NCBI GenBank assembly: GCA_041874725.1
Contig: CP097466.1
Coordinates: 3,348,001 to 3,412,000 of the forward strand
Length of the DNA stretch: 64,000 bases
Origin: Duganella sp. BuS-21
GTDB taxonomy: Bacteria > Pseudomonadota > Gammaproteobacteria > Burkholderiales > Burkholderiaceae_D
Direction: 5' to 3'
Shown: positions 25,596-33,955 of the stretch, piece by piece
How the letters are laid out: each line of letters begins with the position of its first letter
Position numbering within the stretch: the first letter of the stretch is position 1
The notes under the pieces: generated by a model
Databases searched by the model: none
What the model saw: the letters and a program-made list of their open reading frames with translations, nothing else
What the model was told of the DNA's origin: nothing
Translations under genes and position numbers: made by a program

Positions 25596-28099
25596 TGAGC
25601 GCGCCGACCGCTGCACCGCTGCTGCTCGCACTTTTGATGTCCGGCGCCGCACCGGTGGCGCTGGCCGCCGGCGCGGATCAGCCAACGCCGGCCGCGCCCA
25701 TGCCGCCCATCAAGCAGATCGCCGACGCCACGCGCGGCCTGCAAGCGCAGCCGGGCTTTATCGACGTCTGGCGCGACACGGACAATGGCAGGGTGCTGCT
25801 GGCGGTCGGCGCGCTGGATCAAGCGTTCCTGTTGGTGAGTTCCTTGCCGTATGCGCTGGGTTCCAACGACGTCGGCCTGGACCGCGCGCAGTCCGGCGAA
25901 ATGCGCATGGTCCATTTTGAAAAACACGGCAACAAGCTGTTCCTGGTGCAGGAGAACACCAACTACGTCGCCAACTCCGCCGACCGCGATGAGCGTGCGG
26001 CCGTGCGCGAGTCGTTCGCCAATTCGGTGCTGTGGTCGGGCGAGGTCATCGCCGGCGACAAGGAGCGCCATCTGGTGGACTTCTCCAGCTTCCTGCTGGC
26101 CGACCGCCACGGCATCGCCGCGCGGCTGGCCGGCGCCAAGCAAGGGCAGTATGCCGTCGATCCATCGCGCAGCGCGGTGCTGGCGGCCGAAGCCAAGGCC
26201 TTCCCTGACAATGTGGAACTGGAAGCACTGCTGACCTTCGCCGGTCCGGGGCAGGCGGAATACGTGCGCCAGGTCGGCGCCGATCCAGCCAGCCTGTCGA
26301 TGCGCCAACGTATCAGCATGGTGCGCCTGCCGGCCTTCGACGCCGCCAGCGGCTGGCAGCCGCGCGCCTATCATCCGTACTCCGGCGGCTTCGACACCAG
26401 CTACTACGACTTCGCCACGCCGCTCGCCAGCAGCATCGACGTGCACAGTCAGGTGCGCCACAAGCTGGAAAAAACCGATCCCGACGCCGCCGTCAGCACG
26501 GTGAAGAAGCCGATCGTCTACTACGTCGACCGGGGCGCACCGGAGCCGGTGCGCTCGGCGCTGATCCAGGGCGCCTCGTGGTGGGCCAGCGCCTTCGAAA
26601 AGGCCGGCTACAAGGACGCCTACCGCGTCGAGCTGCTGCCGGAAGGCGTGGATGCGCTGGACATCCGCTACAACGTCATTAGCTGGGTGCATCGCGCCAC
26701 GCGCGGCTGGTCCTACGGGAATGCGTTGAGCGATCCGCGCACCGGCCAGATCCTGCGCGGCGCCGTCACGCTCGGTTCGCAGCGCGTGCGTCAGGACATC
26801 CTGATCGCCGAAGCGCTGCTCGCTCCCTACGGCAAAGCCGGCGGCGCCGACAAGCATAAGTTGGCGGAGCAAATGGCGCTGGCGCGCCTGCGCCAGCTGT
26901 CCGCGCACGAAGTCGGCCACACGCTGGGCTTCGCGCATAACTTCGCCGCCAGCCGCTTCGGCTCGGGCAATGGCTCGGTGATGGATTATCCGCATCCCAT
27001 CCTCAAGCTGAATGCGCAGGGCGAGGTAGACCTGAACAATGCCTACGGCGTTGGCGTCGGCCCGTGGGACGACTACATCGTCAACTATATTTACGGCGAT
27101 TTCGGCGGCGGCGCGCAGGAGCAGGCCGCGCTGGCCAAGCTGCGCGGCGAGGCGCGTGCGGCCGGCATGCTGTATTCCAGCGACCAGGACGACCGCACGT
27201 CAGGCGCCAGCCATCCCGATGGCCTGCTGTGGGACTTCGGTCCGGATACGCTGAAGACCTGGGACCAGCTGGGCGCGGTGCGCCAGCGCGCGCTGCAAAC
27301 CTTCTCGGTCGACGTGCTGCCGGATGCGCGCCAGATCGGCGAACTGGAAGCGCGCCTGGTGCCGGTCTACCTGCTGCAGCGCTATCAGGGCGAAGCGGTG
27401 GCGCGTCTGATCGGCGGCGGCGACTTCGATTACACCAGCGCCGGCGACGTCAAGGCCGGCATCGCCAAGGCCGGCGTCAAAGCCACGCCGGCCGAGGTGC
27501 AGCGCCAGGCCCTGAATCGCCTGACCGACAGCCTGCGCGCTGAATACCTGGCCTTGCCGGCCAACGTGCTCGATATCCTGACGCCGCCGTCGTCCGGTTA
27601 TGGCCGCAGCCGCGAATACTTCGACACGCGCATGGAATCGGTGTTCGACGCCTTCTCGATCGCCGAGGCGGGCGCCGCGCAAACCGCCGGCTTCCTGCTG
27701 GACGCCACCCGCATCAACCGCCTGGCGTGGCAGCATGCACGCGACGCCAGACAACCGGGTGTGCAGGAAGCGCTGACGCAGCTGCTGCAGAAAACCTGGA
27801 AGCGCGAAGCCGTGCCGGCCTCGGTGATCGGCGGCGAGGCGGTGCAGCTGGCCGCCAACTGGGTGGTGGCCGACAGCCTGCTCAACCTGCTGGACGGCGG
27901 CAAGCTGCATCCGCAGGTGGCGGCGGAAGTGCGCCAGTCTGCGCGCGCGCTGGCGCAGTGGCTGCAAAAGAATCCGGGCAAGGGGGTGACCGCCGACAGC
28001 CGCAGGCAAGCGGCCGAGTTGATCGCTGCCTACCTGGCCGATCCGCGCAGCGTCAAGTTGCGTGCCGCAGCTCCGGTGCCGCCCGGCGCACCAATCTAG
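25592..28099 (+). CDS. Exported zinc-dependent metalloprotease (DUF5117/DUF4953 type)
   Basis: An 835-residue protein with a signal peptide ending ALAAG. The N-terminal half matches the DUF5117 pattern (GFIDVWRDTDNGRVLLAV; LDRAQSGEMRMVHFEKHGNK). The catalytic domain holds HEVGHTLGFAH at residues 439-449, a metzincin-like zinc site with three His and a Glu, followed by NFAAS and the turn GSVMDYPHP, which includes a Met. A helical C-terminal region follows. Substrates are unknown. Coupled by ATGA overlap to the prolyl oligopeptidase, it probably works with it on extracytoplasmic protein or peptide breakdown. An inverted repeat straddles its stop codon and belongs to the regulatory region of the next gene. 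Confidence 0.9.
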   Translation: MMSAPTAAPLLLALLMSGAAPVALAAGADQPTPAAPMPPIKQIADATRGLQAQPGFIDVWRDTDNGRVLLAVGALDQAFLLVSSLPYALGSNDVGLDRAQSGEMRMVHFEKHGNKLFLVQENTNYVANSADRDERAAVRESFANSVLWSGEVIAGDKERHLVDFSSFLLADRHGIAARLAGAKQGQYAVDPSRSAVLAAEAKAFPDNVELEALLTFAGPGQAEYVRQVGADPASLSMRQRISMVRLPAFDAASGWQPRAYHPYSGGFDTSYYDFATPLASSIDVHSQVRHKLEKTDPDAAVSTVKKPIVYYVDRGAPEPVRSALIQGASWWASAFEKAGYKDAYRVELLPEGVDALDIRYNVISWVHRATRGWSYGNALSDPRTGQILRGAVTLGSQRVRQDILIAEALLAPYGKAGGADKHKLAEQMALARLRQLSAHEVGHTLGFAHNFAASRFGSGNGSVMDYPHPILKLNAQGEVDLNNAYGVGVGPWDDYIVNYIYGDFGGGAQEQAALAKLRGEARAAGMLYSSDQDDRTSGASHPDGLLWDFGPDTLKTWDQLGAVRQRALQTFSVDVLPDARQIGELEARLVPVYLLQRYQGEAVARLIGGGDFDYTSAGDVKAGIAKAGVKATPAEVQRQALNRLTDSLRAEYLALPANVLDILTPPSSGYGRSREYFDTRMESVFDAFSIAEAGAAQTAGFLLDATRINRLAWQHARDARQPGVQEALTQLLQKTWKREAVPASVIGGEAVQLAANWVVADSLLNLLDGGKLHPQVAAEVRQSARALAQWLQKNPGKGVTADSRRQAAELIAAYLADPRSVKLRAAAPVPPGAPI

Positions 28100-28188
28100 C
28101 GCCTCAAATTGGTGCGTCTGCGGCGAAGGCCGTCGGATGCACCAACATGAAACTACATTAAAATCAGCAACTTAAGATTTTGCACCAA
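28087..28188 (+). promoter_or_regulatory. GCACCAA half-site cluster, candidate NtrC enhancer
   Basis: CGCACCAAT (28087-28095) and ATTGGTGCG (28108-28116) form a perfect 9-bp inverted repeat. TGCACCAA recurs at 28138-28145 and 28181-28188. TGCACCA is the half-site of the known NtrC binding sequence, and the cluster lies just upstream of a sigma-54 promoter. Direct recognition by NtrC is inferred. Confidence 0.5.
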
Positions 28189-28190
28189 AT

Positions 28191-28206
28191 TGGAACGGAA
28201 ATTGCT
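28191..28206 (+). promoter_or_regulatory. Sigma-54 promoter of the ammonium-transporter gene
   Basis: TGGAACGGAAATTGCT has the invariant GG (28192-28193) and GC (28204-28205) exactly 10 nt apart. It differs from the consensus TGGCACG-N4-TTGCT at one position. It lies 50 bp upstream of the start codon, which fits nitrogen-limitation control. Confidence 0.8.
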
Positions 28207-28256
28207 TTCTATGTTAGTTCTTTATTTGATGTGCTTTATTTTGGGGAGTGATTTTG

Positions 28257-29459
28257 ATGTCTGGACACAAAGACGGCGCGGATGCCCTGTTCATCCTGCT
28301 CGGCGCCATCATGATTTTGGCTATGCATGCGGGTTTTGCTTTTCTAGAATTGGGCACGGTACGTAAAAAGAACCAGGTCAACGCGCTGGTGAAGATTCTG
28401 GTCGATTTTGCTGTGTCCACTATTGCCTATTTCTTCGTCGGCTACAGCATCGCCTACGGCATCAATTTCTTCTCCTCGGCCGAGGTGCTGGCCGCCAAAA
28501 ACGGCTATGAGCTGGTCAAGTTCTTCTTCCTGCTGACCTTTGCGGCCGCCATCCCGGCCATCATCTCGGGCGGCATCGCCGAGCGGGCGCGCTTCCATCC
28601 GCAGACCGTGGCCACCGCCTTGCTGGTCGGCCTGGTCTATCCCTTCTTTGAGGGCATCGTCTGGAACAACCGTTTCGGCGTGCAGGATTGGCTGGTGCAA
28701 GCCTTCGGCGCCGGCTTCCACGACTTTGCCGGTTCGGTGGTGGTGCATGCGGTAGGCGGCTGGATCGCGCTGCCGGCGGTGTTGCTGCTGGGCGCGCGGC
28801 GCGGCCGCTACATGAAGAACGGCGCCATCGCCGCCCATCCGCCATCGTCGATTCCGTTCCTGGCGCTGGGCGCCTGGATCCTGACGGTGGGCTGGTTCGG
28901 CTTCAATGTCATGAGTGCCCAGGCGCTGGACAAGATGAACGGCCTGGTGGCGGTCAATTCGCTGATGGCGATGGTGGGCGGCACGCTGGTCGCGCTGATG
29001 CTGGGCAAAAATGATCCCGGCTTCGCCTACAACGGCCCGCTGGCCGGCCTGGTGGCGGTGTGCGCCGGCTCGGACCTGATGCATCCGCTGGGCGCGTTGG
29101 TGACGGGCGGCCTGGCCGGCGCCATCTTCGTTTGGATGTTCACCCTGGCGCAAAATAAATGGAAAATCGACGACGTGCTGGGCGTCTGGCCGCTGCACGG
29201 CCTGTGCGGGGCCTGGGGCGGGATCGCCGCCGGCATCTTCGGCCACAAGGAGTTGGGCGGCGTGGGTGGCGTTTCCCTATGGTCGCAACTAGCGGGCACC
29301 GCCATGGGCGTGGCGGTCGCGCTGATCGGCGGCTATGCCGTTTACGGCCTGCTGAAGGCCACCATGGGCCTACGCCTCGACCCGGAGGAAGAGTTCCAGG
29401 GCGCCGACCTGTCGATCCACCGTATCAGCTCGACACCGGAACGGGAGGCAAACTGGTAG
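28257..29459 (+). CDS. amtB: Ammonium transporter (Amt family)
   Basis: A 400-residue inner-membrane channel with about eleven transmembrane segments. The ATG at 28257 has GGGGAG 8 nt upstream, whereas a GTG at 28248 overlaps that Shine-Dalgarno. Twin pore histidines are His164 (VVVHAVGG) and His314 (WPLHGLCGAWGG). Other family marks are AFLELGTVRKKNQVN, GGIAERARF and FEGIVWNNRFG. There is no signal peptide, as in some proteobacterial Amt proteins. No glnK precedes it, unlike the usual glnK-amtB order. The sigma-54 promoter and NtrC-like sites upstream indicate induction by nitrogen limitation. Confidence 0.95.
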   Translation: MSGHKDGADALFILLGAIMILAMHAGFAFLELGTVRKKNQVNALVKILVDFAVSTIAYFFVGYSIAYGINFFSSAEVLAAKNGYELVKFFFLLTFAAAIPAIISGGIAERARFHPQTVATALLVGLVYPFFEGIVWNNRFGVQDWLVQAFGAGFHDFAGSVVVHAVGGWIALPAVLLLGARRGRYMKNGAIAAHPPSSIPFLALGAWILTVGWFGFNVMSAQALDKMNGLVAVNSLMAMVGGTLVALMLGKNDPGFAYNGPLAGLVAVCAGSDLMHPLGALVTGGLAGAIFVWMFTLAQNKWKIDDVLGVWPLHGLCGAWGGIAAGIFGHKELGGVGGVSLWSQLAGTAMGVAVALIGGYAVYGLLKATMGLRLDPEEEFQGADLSIHRISSTPEREANW

Positions 29460-29597
29460 TGCAGCGATAGCCATAGGGGGAATGTTTTTTTGATACGTTC
29501 AATAAATTCAATTGACGTTCGGGCAATCATAATTCAGAATCAAGCGGCAAAAGAATATAGAGAAAAATGTTTTGATATTTTAAGATCGGCCCTACAG

Positions 29598-31034
29598 ATG
29601 AAACGATTCCCCAAACTACTGATCGCCGCGCTCGTAGCAGCTGCCTGTGTTCCATCGGCGCAAGCCGTGAATATGGTGGAAATTAGCGGCGCGCATACTA
29701 CCTTCTACTATGATGCCGATTTTTGGGGCTTGAATACGGCTAGCGTCGTCGGCGACAAAATCAGCTTCACCACGCCTGCCTATTTCAATCAGCACGCCGT
29801 TGGGCATGGCGTCAACGGTACAGGCAGTGATCGGTATACCAACCGATCCGCCTCGGCTGTGGTGGCAGTTGCGCACGCTGGCTATCAGCTGAGCGGTGGT
29901 GTCGACTATGACATCACCACTACTTACGCGCAGGCAACCACAGGTGCGTGGGCTAACTATGTCAACTCCAACGGCGTGGAAGCAGGTAGCTGGTCGGGTA
30001 ATAGCTTTGTCTCGGCCCAGCAAGTCGGCGACTTCACTATCTCGTACGGACGCAGCGCCAGCGAGAGCGGCACGGGTAGCGGATCCAACCTGACTATCGG
30101 CACGTCGGGCGGCGTCAGCGGCAGCTATCAGGCGGTGGCATTGAACAGCTATTTGTTCCTGATCGCCGAGCAGAAAGGTGCAGGATTCTCCGATGCTGGC
30201 TTGTCCAACGCGAGCTATGCGTTTAACGTGTCTGCCGTGCCGGAACCGGCCACTTATCTGATGATGTTGGGCGGCTTTGCCGCCTTGGGCCTGGCGGGGC
30301 GCAGGCGCCGCAAGCTGGTCGGCGGCACGCTGCTCGCCGCGGCCAGCCTGGCTGGCACTGCGCAGGCCGCGAACTACGTCGAGGTGACCGGTGCGCACGT
30401 GAGTTTTTTCTATGATGCGGATTATTGGGGCCTGGGCGCAGCGACTGTGGTTGGTGACAAGATCAGCTTTGATACCTCGTCATTTGCGACGCTGAACGCC
30501 ACTGGCAACACCCCGACCGAGAAAAACGACGCTATTTATTCCGACGTGGGTACTGCCGCCGTAGTGGCGGTGGCGCGAAACGGCTACAGCCTGACTGGCG
30601 TGATCGGGTTTAAGCCTGAGCTGAGCTACTCCCTGTCTGGCAACGGCGGTAACGTTACGCTGAGCGGTGGCGAGCAAATTGTCACCGGTGAGTTTGCCAA
30701 CGGCGCGTTCAGCCTGGATGGCGATGTCGGTTATGCTTCCTACAGTGTGTCCAAGGACTCCAATGGCTCGCCAAGTTCGGGCTTGACCAATCTGGATACG
30801 CAGATCGGCCAGTTGTACACTGGCTCGTCGTTGTTTGGCACATTGGCCCTAACGAGCCGTCCGTATCTGTCCGCCACGCAAATTGGGCTAGGCACGACGA
30901 TCACCAGCGTCAGCTACTCATACGATTTTGCTGTGACTGCGGTGCCGGAGCCGGCGACCTACGGCATGTTGCTGGCGGGTCTGGGCGCGCTGGCCCTGGC
31001 GGCTCGCCGCAAGGCCGGCAAGGATCTGGCCTGA
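29598..31034 (+). CDS. Tandem (fused) PEP-CTERM surface protein, two complete sorting modules in one frame
   Basis: A 478-residue protein. Order: signal peptide 1 (residues 1-23, ending SAQA), domain 1 (24-213), PEP-CTERM signal 1 (VPEPATYLMMLGG from 214, then RRRR), internal signal-peptide-like helix (about 240-257, LVGGTLLAAASLAGTAQA), domain 2 (258-448), PEP-CTERM signal 2 (VPEPATYGMLLAG from 449, then ARRK). Domains 1 and 2 are homologous: both open with a VEI/VEVxGAH, YYDAD/FYDAD, WGL, VVGDKISF series. The start at 29598 was chosen for its signal peptide; the upstream in-frame extension is AT-rich. PEP-CTERM proteins are sorted by exosortase; no exosortase gene is in the window. The domain itself matches no family I recognise. 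Confidence 0.88.
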   Translation: MKRFPKLLIAALVAAACVPSAQAVNMVEISGAHTTFYYDADFWGLNTASVVGDKISFTTPAYFNQHAVGHGVNGTGSDRYTNRSASAVVAVAHAGYQLSGGVDYDITTTYAQATTGAWANYVNSNGVEAGSWSGNSFVSAQQVGDFTISYGRSASESGTGSGSNLTIGTSGGVSGSYQAVALNSYLFLIAEQKGAGFSDAGLSNASYAFNVSAVPEPATYLMMLGGFAALGLAGRRRRKLVGGTLLAAASLAGTAQAANYVEVTGAHVSFFYDADYWGLGAATVVGDKISFDTSSFATLNATGNTPTEKNDAIYSDVGTAAVVAVARNGYSLTGVIGFKPELSYSLSGNGGNVTLSGGEQIVTGEFANGAFSLDGDVGYASYSVSKDSNGSPSSGLTNLDTQIGQLYTGSSLFGTLALTSRPYLSATQIGLGTTITSVSYSYDFAVTAVPEPATYGMLLAGLGALALAARRKAGKDLA

Positions 31035-31067
31035 TCCTCGCCTGGCAGGCTGGCCGCCGTCCAGCGG

Positions 31068-31643
31068 TCAGCGATGTATCACCACCAGCACGGCTTTCGC
31101 TTCTGTTTTGCCAACGTTGCGTATGATGTGTTGCTGGTCCCCCGGGTAGCGCGCCGTGCTACCCAGTTTGACCTTCTTCTTGCTGGTTCCCACTTCCACC
31201 TCCACCGAGCCGTGCAACAGCGTCAGGTGCTCCTGCGCACCAGGATCGTGGCCCTGCGAGGCCAGTTCGCCGCCTGGTGACAGCGTCAATTCATACCACT
31301 CATATTTGCTGGCCAGCTCCAGCGGCCCGAGGATGCGCAGCACATAGCCCGCGTGCAGGCCGGGCAGGGTGGGGATTTCGTGCGCCTCGATCACCCGGAT
31401 GGTCTCGGTCTGGCGCTCGCCGGTCGCCAGCAATTCGCCGATCTGCACGCCCAGCGCGTTGGCTAAACGCCACGTGATGGCGATGGTCGGATTGGCCTTT
31501 TCACGCTCGATTTGCGATAGCATGGACTTGGAAACGCCGGCGATGCGCGACAAATCCTCCAGAGTCAGGCCGCGGGCCAGGCGCAGTCGCTGCAGCGCGG
31601 CGCCGACTTCCGGGGGGGCATTGTTGGGTACAGGTGTTTTCAT
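31068..31643 (-). CDS. XRE-cupin transcriptional regulator of the threonine-degradation operon
   Basis: A 191-residue regulator. Residues ~13-68 are an XRE helix-turn-helix (LRLARGLTLEDLSRIAGVSK; LSQIEREKANPTIAITWRLA). The C-terminal half is a cupin (ELTLSPGGELASQGHDPGAQ; EHLTLLHGSVEVEVG; ARYPGDQQHIIRN). The start at 31643 excludes an AT-rich extension that covers the operator. It is divergent from kbl with 113 bp between starts. Regulators of this build commonly control the adjacent metabolic operon and sense an amino acid or related small molecule through the cupin. Threonine, glycine or serine is a reasonable guess here, not shown. Confidence 0.9.
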   Translation of the reverse strand: MKTPVPNNAPPEVGAALQRLRLARGLTLEDLSRIAGVSKSMLSQIEREKANPTIAITWRLANALGVQIGELLATGERQTETIRVIEAHEIPTLPGLHAGYVLRILGPLELASKYEWYELTLSPGGELASQGHDPGAQEHLTLLHGSVEVEVGTSKKKVKLGSTARYPGDQQHIIRNVGKTEAKAVLVVIHR

Positions 31644-31679
31644 TGTTTGGGTTGCGGAGTTCACTGGATCGCTATAAAA

Positions 31680-31713
31680 TTCAATATATCGAATTAAAAT
31701 TCGACATAACGAA
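31680..31713. promoter_or_regulatory. Two-site operator between XRE-cupin gene and kbl
   Basis: TTCAATATATCGAA (31680-31693) and TTCGACATAACGAA (31700-31713) are two 14-bp dyads of form TTCR-N6-CGAA. Their centres are exactly 20 bp apart, two helical turns, which would place two repressor dimers on one DNA face. They lie in the divergent promoter region, 44 bp upstream of kbl. Confidence 0.65.
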
Positions 31714-31756
31714 TTTCGCATAAGGTGGCGGAATCGTATCACATACAAGGACCATC

Positions 31757-32959
31757 ATGAGCAATCAACAACAAACCTTCTACAGCGGCCTCCGGCAAAA
31801 CCTGGATCAACTGCGTGAACAGGGCCTGTACAAGCCTGAGCGCGTACTGGCGTCCCGTCAGGGCGCGGAAGTGGTGAGCGAAGATGGTCGAATGTTGATT
31901 AATATGTGCGCCAACAATTACCTGGGCCTGTCGGGCGAGGAGTGGGTGGCGCAGGCCGCGATCGAAGCCACCGAAAAATATGGTTACGGCCTGTCGTCGG
32001 TGCGCTTCATCTGCGGCACCCAGACCGTGCATAAGCAGTTGGAGCAGGCGATCTCCAGGTTCCTCGGCACCGAAGACACCATCCTGTACGCGGCCGCCTT
32101 CGACGCCAACGGCGGCGTGTTCGAACCGCTGTTCGACGAGAACGACGCCATCATCTCCGATGCGCTGAACCATGCGTCCATCATCGATGGCATCCGCCTG
32201 TGCAAGGCCGCGCGCTTCCGCTACGCCCACAATGACATGGCCGACCTGGAACAGCAACTGCAGGCTGCCGCCGACAAGCGCCACAAGATCATCGTCACCG
32301 ACGGCGTGTTCTCGATGGATGGCACCATCGCCCAGTTGGACCAGATCGTCGAACTGGCCGAGAAATACGGCGCGCTGGTGATGATCGACGAATGCCACGC
32401 CTCCGGCTTCATGGGCAAGACCGGCCGCGGCACGCACGAGCACCACAACGTGGTCGGCAAGATCGACATCATCACCGGCACCCTGGGCAAGGCCCTGGGC
32501 GGCGCCATGGGCGGCTTCACCTCCGGCCGCAAGGAAGTGATCGAGATGCTGCGCCAGAAATCGCGTCCTTATTTGTTCTCCAACACGCTGGCGCCATCGA
32601 TCGCCGGTGCCTCGCTGGCGGTGCTGCAGCAGCTGTCGCTGTCGACCGAGTTGCGCGACCGCCTGCATGAAAACACCGCCTTCTTCCGCAAGGAGATCGA
32701 GCGTATCGGCTTCACCATCAAGCCGGGTACGCACCCTGTTGTTCCTGTCATGTTGTTCGATGCGCCGGTGGCGCAGAAGTTCGCCGCCCGCATGTATGAG
32801 CTGGGCGTGCTGCTCAGCGGCTTCTTCTACCCGGTGGTGCCGATGGGCCAGGCGCGCGTGCGCGTCCAGCTGTCCGCCGCACACACCCGCGCGCAGCTGG
32901 AGACCGTGCTCAAGGCATTCGAACAAGCCGGCCGCGAACTCGGCCTGCTGAAGCACTAA
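31757..32959 (+). CDS. kbl: Glycine C-acetyltransferase (2-amino-3-ketobutyrate CoA ligase)
   Basis: A 400-residue cytoplasmic PLP enzyme that splits 2-amino-3-oxobutanoate with CoA into glycine and acetyl-CoA. The alpha-oxoamine synthase family is plain: NNYLGLSG, GLSSVRFICGTQTVHKQLE, DALNHASIIDGIR, MIDECHASGFMGKTGRGTHE, and the PLP lysine Lys245 in GTLGKALGGAMGG (Lys244 in E. coli). It is first in an operon with an SDR-type threonine dehydrogenase and serine dehydratase. Control is probably by the divergent XRE-cupin regulator. Confidence 0.97.
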   Translation: MSNQQQTFYSGLRQNLDQLREQGLYKPERVLASRQGAEVVSEDGRMLINMCANNYLGLSGEEWVAQAAIEATEKYGYGLSSVRFICGTQTVHKQLEQAISRFLGTEDTILYAAAFDANGGVFEPLFDENDAIISDALNHASIIDGIRLCKAARFRYAHNDMADLEQQLQAAADKRHKIIVTDGVFSMDGTIAQLDQIVELAEKYGALVMIDECHASGFMGKTGRGTHEHHNVVGKIDIITGTLGKALGGAMGGFTSGRKEVIEMLRQKSRPYLFSNTLAPSIAGASLAVLQQLSLSTELRDRLHENTAFFRKEIERIGFTIKPGTHPVVPVMLFDAPVAQKFAARMYELGVLLSGFFYPVVPMGQARVRVQLSAAHTRAQLETVLKAFEQAGRELGLLKH

Positions 32960-32986
32960 AACATGAAAATCGTCAGGAACAAGCAA

Positions 32987-33955
32987 ATGGAACAACAAAA
33001 AATTCTGGTCATCGGCGCCAACGGCCAAATCGGCAGCGAACTGGTGGAAGCATTGGCCGCGCAGCACGGTGCGCAAAACGTCATCGCCAGCGATGTCAGC
33101 CCGACCAACTTGTATAACGCCGCCCGCTACACCACGCTCAATGTGCTCGACAAGCAGGCCTTGTCCACGCTGGTGACCGACGAAGGCATCACCCAGGTCT
33201 ACCAGCTGGCGGCCATGTTGTCGGCCACCGGTGAAGCGGCGCCGCTGAAGGCCTGGAGCCTGAACATGGACGGCCTGCTGAATATCCTGGAAGTGGCGCG
33301 CGAGCGCGGCGTCATCGGCAAGCCGCTGAAAGTGTTCTGGCCTTCGTCGATCGCCGCCTTCGGCCCGAACACGCCGGCGGTCGATACGCCGCAGCTGACG
33401 GTGATGGATCCGACCACCATTTACGGCATCAGCAAGCTGGCCGGCGAGCGCCTGTGCGAATACTACTTCCTGAAGTACGGCGTCGACGTGCGTTCGATCC
33501 GCTACCCAGGCATCATCAGCTTCAAGTCGCCTCCGGGCGGCGGCACCACCGACTATGCGATCGCCATCTTCCACTCGGCGCTGCGCGGCGAGCGCTATGA
33601 ATGCTTCCTCGGCCCGAACACCACGCTGCCGATGATCTACATGCCCGACGCCATCCGCGCCACCATCGAACTGATGGATGCGCCGGCGGAGCTGGTCAAA
33701 GTGCGTTCCTCGTACAACGTGGCCGGCGTCTCCTTCAATCCGGAGCAACTGGCGGCGGCCATCGCCTCCAAGCTGCCGGACTTCAGGATCGCCTACAAGC
33801 CGGATAGCCGCCAGGCCATCGCCGACACCTGGCCGCAAAGCCTGGACGACAGCACCGCAAGCGCAGACTGGGGCTGGCAAGCCCGCATCGGCGTCGATGA
33901 AATGGTCACCGACATGCTGGCCAACGTCGATGTCAGCCTGGGCAAGGCCGCCTGA
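32987..33955 (+). CDS. tdh: L-threonine 3-dehydrogenase, short-chain (SDR/epimerase) type
   Basis: A 322-residue NAD-dependent enzyme that oxidises threonine to 2-amino-3-oxobutanoate, the substrate of Kbl. The ATG at 32987 is preferred over 32963 because AGGA sits at the right distance before it. The Rossmann motif is VIGANGQIGS, the catalytic Ser is in WPSSIAAFG, and YGISKLAGE supplies Tyr and Lys. The GIISFKSPPGGGTTDYA segment is typical of the extended-SDR threonine dehydrogenases of Cupriavidus and Flavobacterium type, unrelated to the zinc-type E. coli Tdh. It shares one base with the sdaA start (TGATG), indicating coupling. Confidence 0.9.
   Translation: MEQQKILVIGANGQIGSELVEALAAQHGAQNVIASDVSPTNLYNAARYTTLNVLDKQALSTLVTDEGITQVYQLAAMLSATGEAAPLKAWSLNMDGLLNILEVARERGVIGKPLKVFWPSSIAAFGPNTPAVDTPQLTVMDPTTIYGISKLAGERLCEYYFLKYGVDVRSIRYPGIISFKSPPGGGTTDYAIAIFHSALRGERYECFLGPNTTLPMIYMPDAIRATIELMDAPAELVKVRSSYNVAGVSFNPEQLAAAIASKLPDFRIAYKPDSRQAIADTWPQSLDDSTASADWGWQARIGVDEMVTDMLANVDVSLGKAA

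Noticed and set aside
31739..33880. 713-codon minus-strand open frame opposite kbl and tdh
   Set aside because: High-GC antisense shadow: His/Arg/Gln/Val-rich translation with no domain, while the plus strand encodes clear enzymes.
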